Shown: positions 15,874-18,151 of the stretch, piece after piece
Numbering within the stretch: position 1 is the first letter of the stretch
How the letters are laid out: each line of letters opens with the position of its first letter
Assembly (NCBI GenBank): GCA_934503195.1
Contig: CAKSVM010000061.1
Coordinates: 1 to 18,151 of the forward strand
DNA: 18,151 bases
Origin: an uncultured Eubacteriales bacterium
GTDB lineage: Bacteria; Bacillota; Clostridia; Oscillospirales; CAG-272
Direction: 5' to 3'
The notes under the pieces: model-generated
Database searches by the model: none
Told to the model about the DNA's origin: nothing
The model's input: the letters and a program-made list of their open reading frames with translations, nothing else
Translations under genes and position numbers: made by a program

Positions 15874-16890
15874 TCAGCCCTCAACCGCCGCGAGGATCTT
15901 CTTAAGCTTCTTGACGGTCTCGTCGAACTGCTCGGGAGTGAGGGACTGCGGGCCGTCGCAGAGTGCCTTTGCGGGGTTATTATGAACCTCGATCATGACG
16001 CCGTCGGCTCCGCAGGCGGCGGCCGCCATCGCCATCGGCTGTACGAGACGAGCGATTCCGCAGGCGTGGCTCGGGTCGACGATTACCGGGAGGTGAGAAA
16101 GCTCATGGAGCACCGGAACGGCCGAGATGTCAAGCGTGTTTCTGGTGGCCGTCTCGAAGGTTCTGATTCCGCGCTCGCAGAGGATGACGCGCTCGTTTCC
16201 GCCGGCCATGATGTATTCCGCGCTCATCAGGAGTTCCTGAATCGTGTTCGCGAGGCCGCGCTTTAAGAGAATCGGCTTGTCGCAGTGGCCGAGTTCCTTG
16301 AGAAGCTCGAAGTTCTGCATATTTCTCGCGCCGACCTGAATGATATCGACGTCGCCGAAGAGGTCGAGATGACGCTCATCCATGATCTCGGTGACTATCG
16401 GGAGTCCGGTGACCTTCTTTGCTTCGACGAGGAGCTTAAGTCCGTCGTTTCTGAGGCCTTGGAAAGCGTACGGGGAGGTGCGGGGCTTGAACGCGCCGCC
16501 GCGGAGGATATTCGCGCCGGACGCCTTTACGTCCTTAGCGACCTCGATGATCTGCCCCTCGCTCTCGATCGAGCAGGGACCCGCGATGATCGTGAAGCCC
16601 TCGCCGATCTTCACGTCGCCGTTCGGGGAGTGGACGGTGATCACGGTGTTATCGGGATGGAACTTACGGTTAGCGGCCTTGAAGGGTTCGCTGATGCGTT
16701 TGACCGACTCGACGATCTCGTTCGAGCTGACAAGGTCGATATCAACCTTGCTGGTGTCTCCGATGAGGCCGAGGATTGTCTTGTGTTCGCCGCGGCAGAT
16801 ATGAACCTTGACATTATTATCCTTTTCGAGTTCGGTGATGAGGGATGCGAGCTTGCTTTCTTCAGTTGCGGGTTTTACGACGACTACCAT
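15874..16890 (-). CDS. aroF: 3-deoxy-7-phosphoheptulonate (DAHP) synthase, AroF type
   Basis: Condenses PEP and erythrose-4-phosphate, the first step of the shikimate pathway to Phe, Tyr and Trp. The 338 residues split into an N-terminal ferredoxin/ACT-like regulatory domain (about 1-70, starting MVVVVKP) and the TIM-barrel. The barrel shows GPCSIES (about 104-110), KPRTSPYAFQG, QVGARNMQNF, LLKRGLA and RGIRTFE, with DPSHACG (about 274-280) and a conserved tail (GVMIEVHNNP, DGPQSLTPEQF). It is of the Bacillus/Thermotoga AroF family, where the N-terminal domain mediates feedback inhibition by Tyr or Phe. Start ATG at 16890 has AGGAGA about 9 nt upstream. It is preceded by a leader with an aromatic leader peptide and an attenuator, and it has its own terminator. 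Confidence 0.96.
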   Translation of the reverse strand: MVVVVKPATEESKLASLITELEKDNNVKVHICRGEHKTILGLIGDTSKVDIDLVSSNEIVESVKRISEPFKAANRKFHPDNTVITVHSPNGDVKIGEGFTIIAGPCSIESEGQIIEVAKDVKASGANILRGGAFKPRTSPYAFQGLRNDGLKLLVEAKKVTGLPIVTEIMDERHLDLFGDVDIIQVGARNMQNFELLKELGHCDKPILLKRGLANTIQELLMSAEYIMAGGNERVILCERGIRTFETATRNTLDISAVPVLHELSHLPVIVDPSHACGIARLVQPMAMAAAACGADGVMIEVHNNPAKALCDGPQSLTPEQFDETVKKLKKILAAVEG

Positions 16891-16942
16891 TTTTGTTATC
16901 TCCTGTTCTTATCCTTTGTTTTTTCTTTTTCGTAAATAAAAT

Positions 16943-16970
16943 AACCCCCGCGAATCCTGTCGCGGGGGTT
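16943..16970 (-). terminator. Attenuator (intrinsic terminator) in the aroF leader
   Basis: On the minus strand AACCCCCGCG (reading 16970-16961) and CGCGGGGGTT (16952-16943) form a perfect 10-bp stem with an 8-nt loop, followed by ATTTTATTTA (16942-16933). It lies after the leader-peptide stop and 53 nt before the aroF start, where an attenuator belongs. Confidence 0.85.
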
Positions 16971-17003
16971 TTCCGAATCCTCTTGATTTATTCTGAGGAG
17001 TTT

Positions 17004-17120
17004 TTACTGTTCGTTATTCACAGTCGGCTTTATCGCAGCAGAAAACGCTATTACTTTTTCGGTACCGGTAAAAAAGTAATAGTAGGTAAAGTATGCGGTT
17101 GTGGAAATACGGTTAAGCAT
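17004..17120 (-). CDS. Aromatic leader peptide upstream of aroF
   Basis: A 38-codon ORF: ATG at 17120, preceded by GAGG with 8-nt spacing, stop TAA at 17006-17004. It begins MLNRISTTAYFTYYYFFTGT; seven of the eight residues 10-17 are Tyr or Phe, and there is no Trp. The Tyr-Tyr-Phe-Phe codons form the 5' arm of a 12-bp hairpin with the following codons (stem 17048-17059/17071-17082). A terminator hairpin follows at 16943-16970, then aroF. This fits ribosome-stalling attenuation sensing Phe/Tyr charging, as known for pheA-type leaders in gammaproteobacteria. A pairing of 17039-17046 with 16968-16975 (8 bp) is a possible antiterminator but is weak. No function of its own is suggested after the aromatic run. 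Confidence is in the ORF as a leader peptide. Confidence 0.8.
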   Translation of the reverse strand: MLNRISTTAYFTYYYFFTGTEKVIAFSAAIKPTVNNEQ

Positions 17121-17150
17121 TTCGATTACCTCTTCTTCTGTGATGAAAAT

Positions 17151-17179
17151 ATTATAGCACTCCTGTGGAAACTTGTCAA
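17151..17179 (-). promoter_or_regulatory. Consensus promoter of the leader peptide and aroF
   Basis: TTGACA (17179-17174) and TATAAT (17156-17151) on the minus strand have a 17-nt spacer with TGC before the -10. Transcription should start near 17144, 24 nt before the leader-peptide ATG. The rest of 17180-17276 holds only a weak 6-bp hairpin and the end of the next gene. Confidence 0.9.
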
Positions 17180-17276
17180 GTGGCAGTTTTTACAAAATAT
17201 CCGACGGGTGGAAGGTGAATTTTTGGTGAGCGGTGAGTAACCGCTTTGGATTTAAACGGCGGGCGGACGCCTTGGT

Positions 17277-18151
17277 TCAGGCGAAATATCCTCTGATCGC
17301 CTCGATTATGCGTTCGGAGGCGTGACCGTCGCCATAAGGGTTCTGAGCGGCAGCCATCTTGTCGTACTCGGATTTGTCAGAGATGAGCGCTTCGGCTTCG
17401 GCGATCACGCGGGCGGTGTCAGTGCCGATGACTTTGACAGTACCGGCGGCGACCGCCTCGGGGCGCTCGGTCTCGGTGCGCAGGACCAATACCGGCTTGT
17501 GGAAAGATGGAGCTTCCTCCTGGATTCCGCCCGAGTCGGTCATGATGAAGAAGGATTTCGCGATGAGGTTGTGCATATCGGCGACGTCGACGGGATCTGT
17601 GAGGAGGACGCCGGGCTTATCGGCGAGGATCGACATTACCGGCTTTCTGACGGCGGGGCTCAGGTGGACTGGGTAGACGAACAGGAGTTCGGGGTGGCGC
17701 CTTGTGAGCTCTAAGACGGCGTTGCAGATGTTTTCGATGCCGCCGTTCTGGTTTTCGCGGCGGTGTGCGGTGAGGGCGACGACCTTTTTGCCGGAGAAGT
17801 CGATCGAGCGGAGTTTTTCGTCGGCGAACCTGTAGCCTTGGCGAACGGTGTACTGAAACGCGTCGAGGGCGGTGTTGCCGGTGACGAAGACGTTTTCGGT
17901 GATGCCTTCCTTCGCGAGGTTGGAGCGGTTGAGTTCGGTCGGGGCGAAGTGGAGGGTAGCGAGCTTAGAGGTGAGGTTGCGGTTGATCTCTTCGGGGAAA
18001 GGTGAGTAGCGGTCGTAGGTGCGGAGACCGGCTTCGACGTGACCGACCGGGATTTTCGCGTAGAAAGCGGCGAGGGCGGCGGCGAAGCTTGTGGTTGTGT
18101 CGCCGTGTACGAGGACGAGATCGGGCATTGATTCAGCGAGGACGGGTTCGA
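17277..18151 (-). CDS. wecB: UDP-N-acetylglucosamine 2-epimerase, N-terminus beyond the window
   Basis: Converts UDP-GlcNAc to UDP-ManNAc for teichoic-acid linkage units or surface polysaccharide. The frame is open to the window edge; about 290 of roughly 370 residues are present, so the start lies to the right. Motifs: PDLVLVHGDTTTSFAAALAA, GHVEAGLRT, SPFPEEINR, then NTALDAF, the LTAHRREN block, YPVHLSP, DSGGIQEEAPS (nucleotide site) and LRTETERPEAVAAGT. The stop TGA is at 17279-17277. It is downstream of unknown genes on this strand and separated by its own spacing from the aroF promoter. Its substrate is the product of the glm genes at the other end of the window. Confidence 0.93.
   Translation of the reverse strand, partial: EPVLAESMPDLVLVHGDTTTSFAAALAAFYAKIPVGHVEAGLRTYDRYSPFPEEINRNLTSKLATLHFAPTELNRSNLAKEGITENVFVTGNTALDAFQYTVRQGYRFADEKLRSIDFSGKKVVALTAHRRENQNGGIENICNAVLELTRRHPELLFVYPVHLSPAVRKPVMSILADKPGVLLTDPVDVADMHNLIAKSFFIMTDSGGIQEEAPSFHKPVLVLRTETERPEAVAAGTVKVIGTDTARVIAEAEALISDKSEYDKMAAAQNPYGDGHASERIIEAIRGYFA

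Noticed and set aside
17181..17276. Terminator after the UDP-GlcNAc 2-epimerase gene (AGCGGT/ACCGCT, 17230-17247)
   Set aside because: The 6-bp stem is not followed by a T run on either strand in a useful position, so termination is unsupported.

Overview
The window reads as chromosomal DNA of an uncultured, low-to-mid-GC Firmicute of class Clostridia, most like the Oscillospirales/Ruminococcaceae group. The evidence is regulatory as much as coding. There is a glmS ribozyme, a cysteine T-box leader, strong sigma-A promoters (TTGACA, 17-nt spacer, usually TGnTATAAT), an AroF-type DAHP synthase with an N-terminal regulatory domain, and a DUF6323/DUF6179 gene pair that I know from clostridia. 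There is no phage, plasmid, transposase, tRNA, rRNA or CRISPR. Most genes are housekeeping; the interest lies in the leaders, the intergenic palindromes and one rearranged protein.

Left part (1-4423): a promoter near 190-218 drives amino-sugar synthesis. The genes are a GlmU-like beta-helix acetyltransferase, glmM, then glmS behind a glmS ribozyme; together they supply UDP-GlcNAc precursors for the wall. A second consensus promoter (67-95) fires the opposite way, out of the window.

Middle (4424-9769): a tight array of perfect hairpins separates glmS from a convergent GNAT-type gene that carries a frameshift. Next comes typA/bipA on the minus strand. A 552-nt gap with a second hairpin array and two face-to-face promoters follows, then two translationally coupled genes of unknown function on the plus strand.

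Sulfur/amino-acid block (9843-15691): a minus-strand CBM9-like protein is followed by a Cys T-box leader, cysE and cysS (4-nt overlap), and a polar amino-acid ABC transporter (lipoprotein, permease, ATPase) ending in a strong terminator. No terminator is visible between cysS and the transporter, so the whole block may form a cysteine regulon with cystine or cysteine as the likely substrate (inference). The binding protein looks circularly permuted: the segment that closes a normal family-3 binding protein sits directly behind its lipobox.

Right part (15756-18151), minus strand: aroF (DAHP synthase) is preceded by a consensus promoter, a 38-codon leader peptide with a Tyr/Phe run, a hairpin made from those codons and an intrinsic terminator. 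This is the architecture of ribosome-mediated transcription attenuation and the most notable observation here. A wecB-type UDP-GlcNAc 2-epimerase runs off the right edge.
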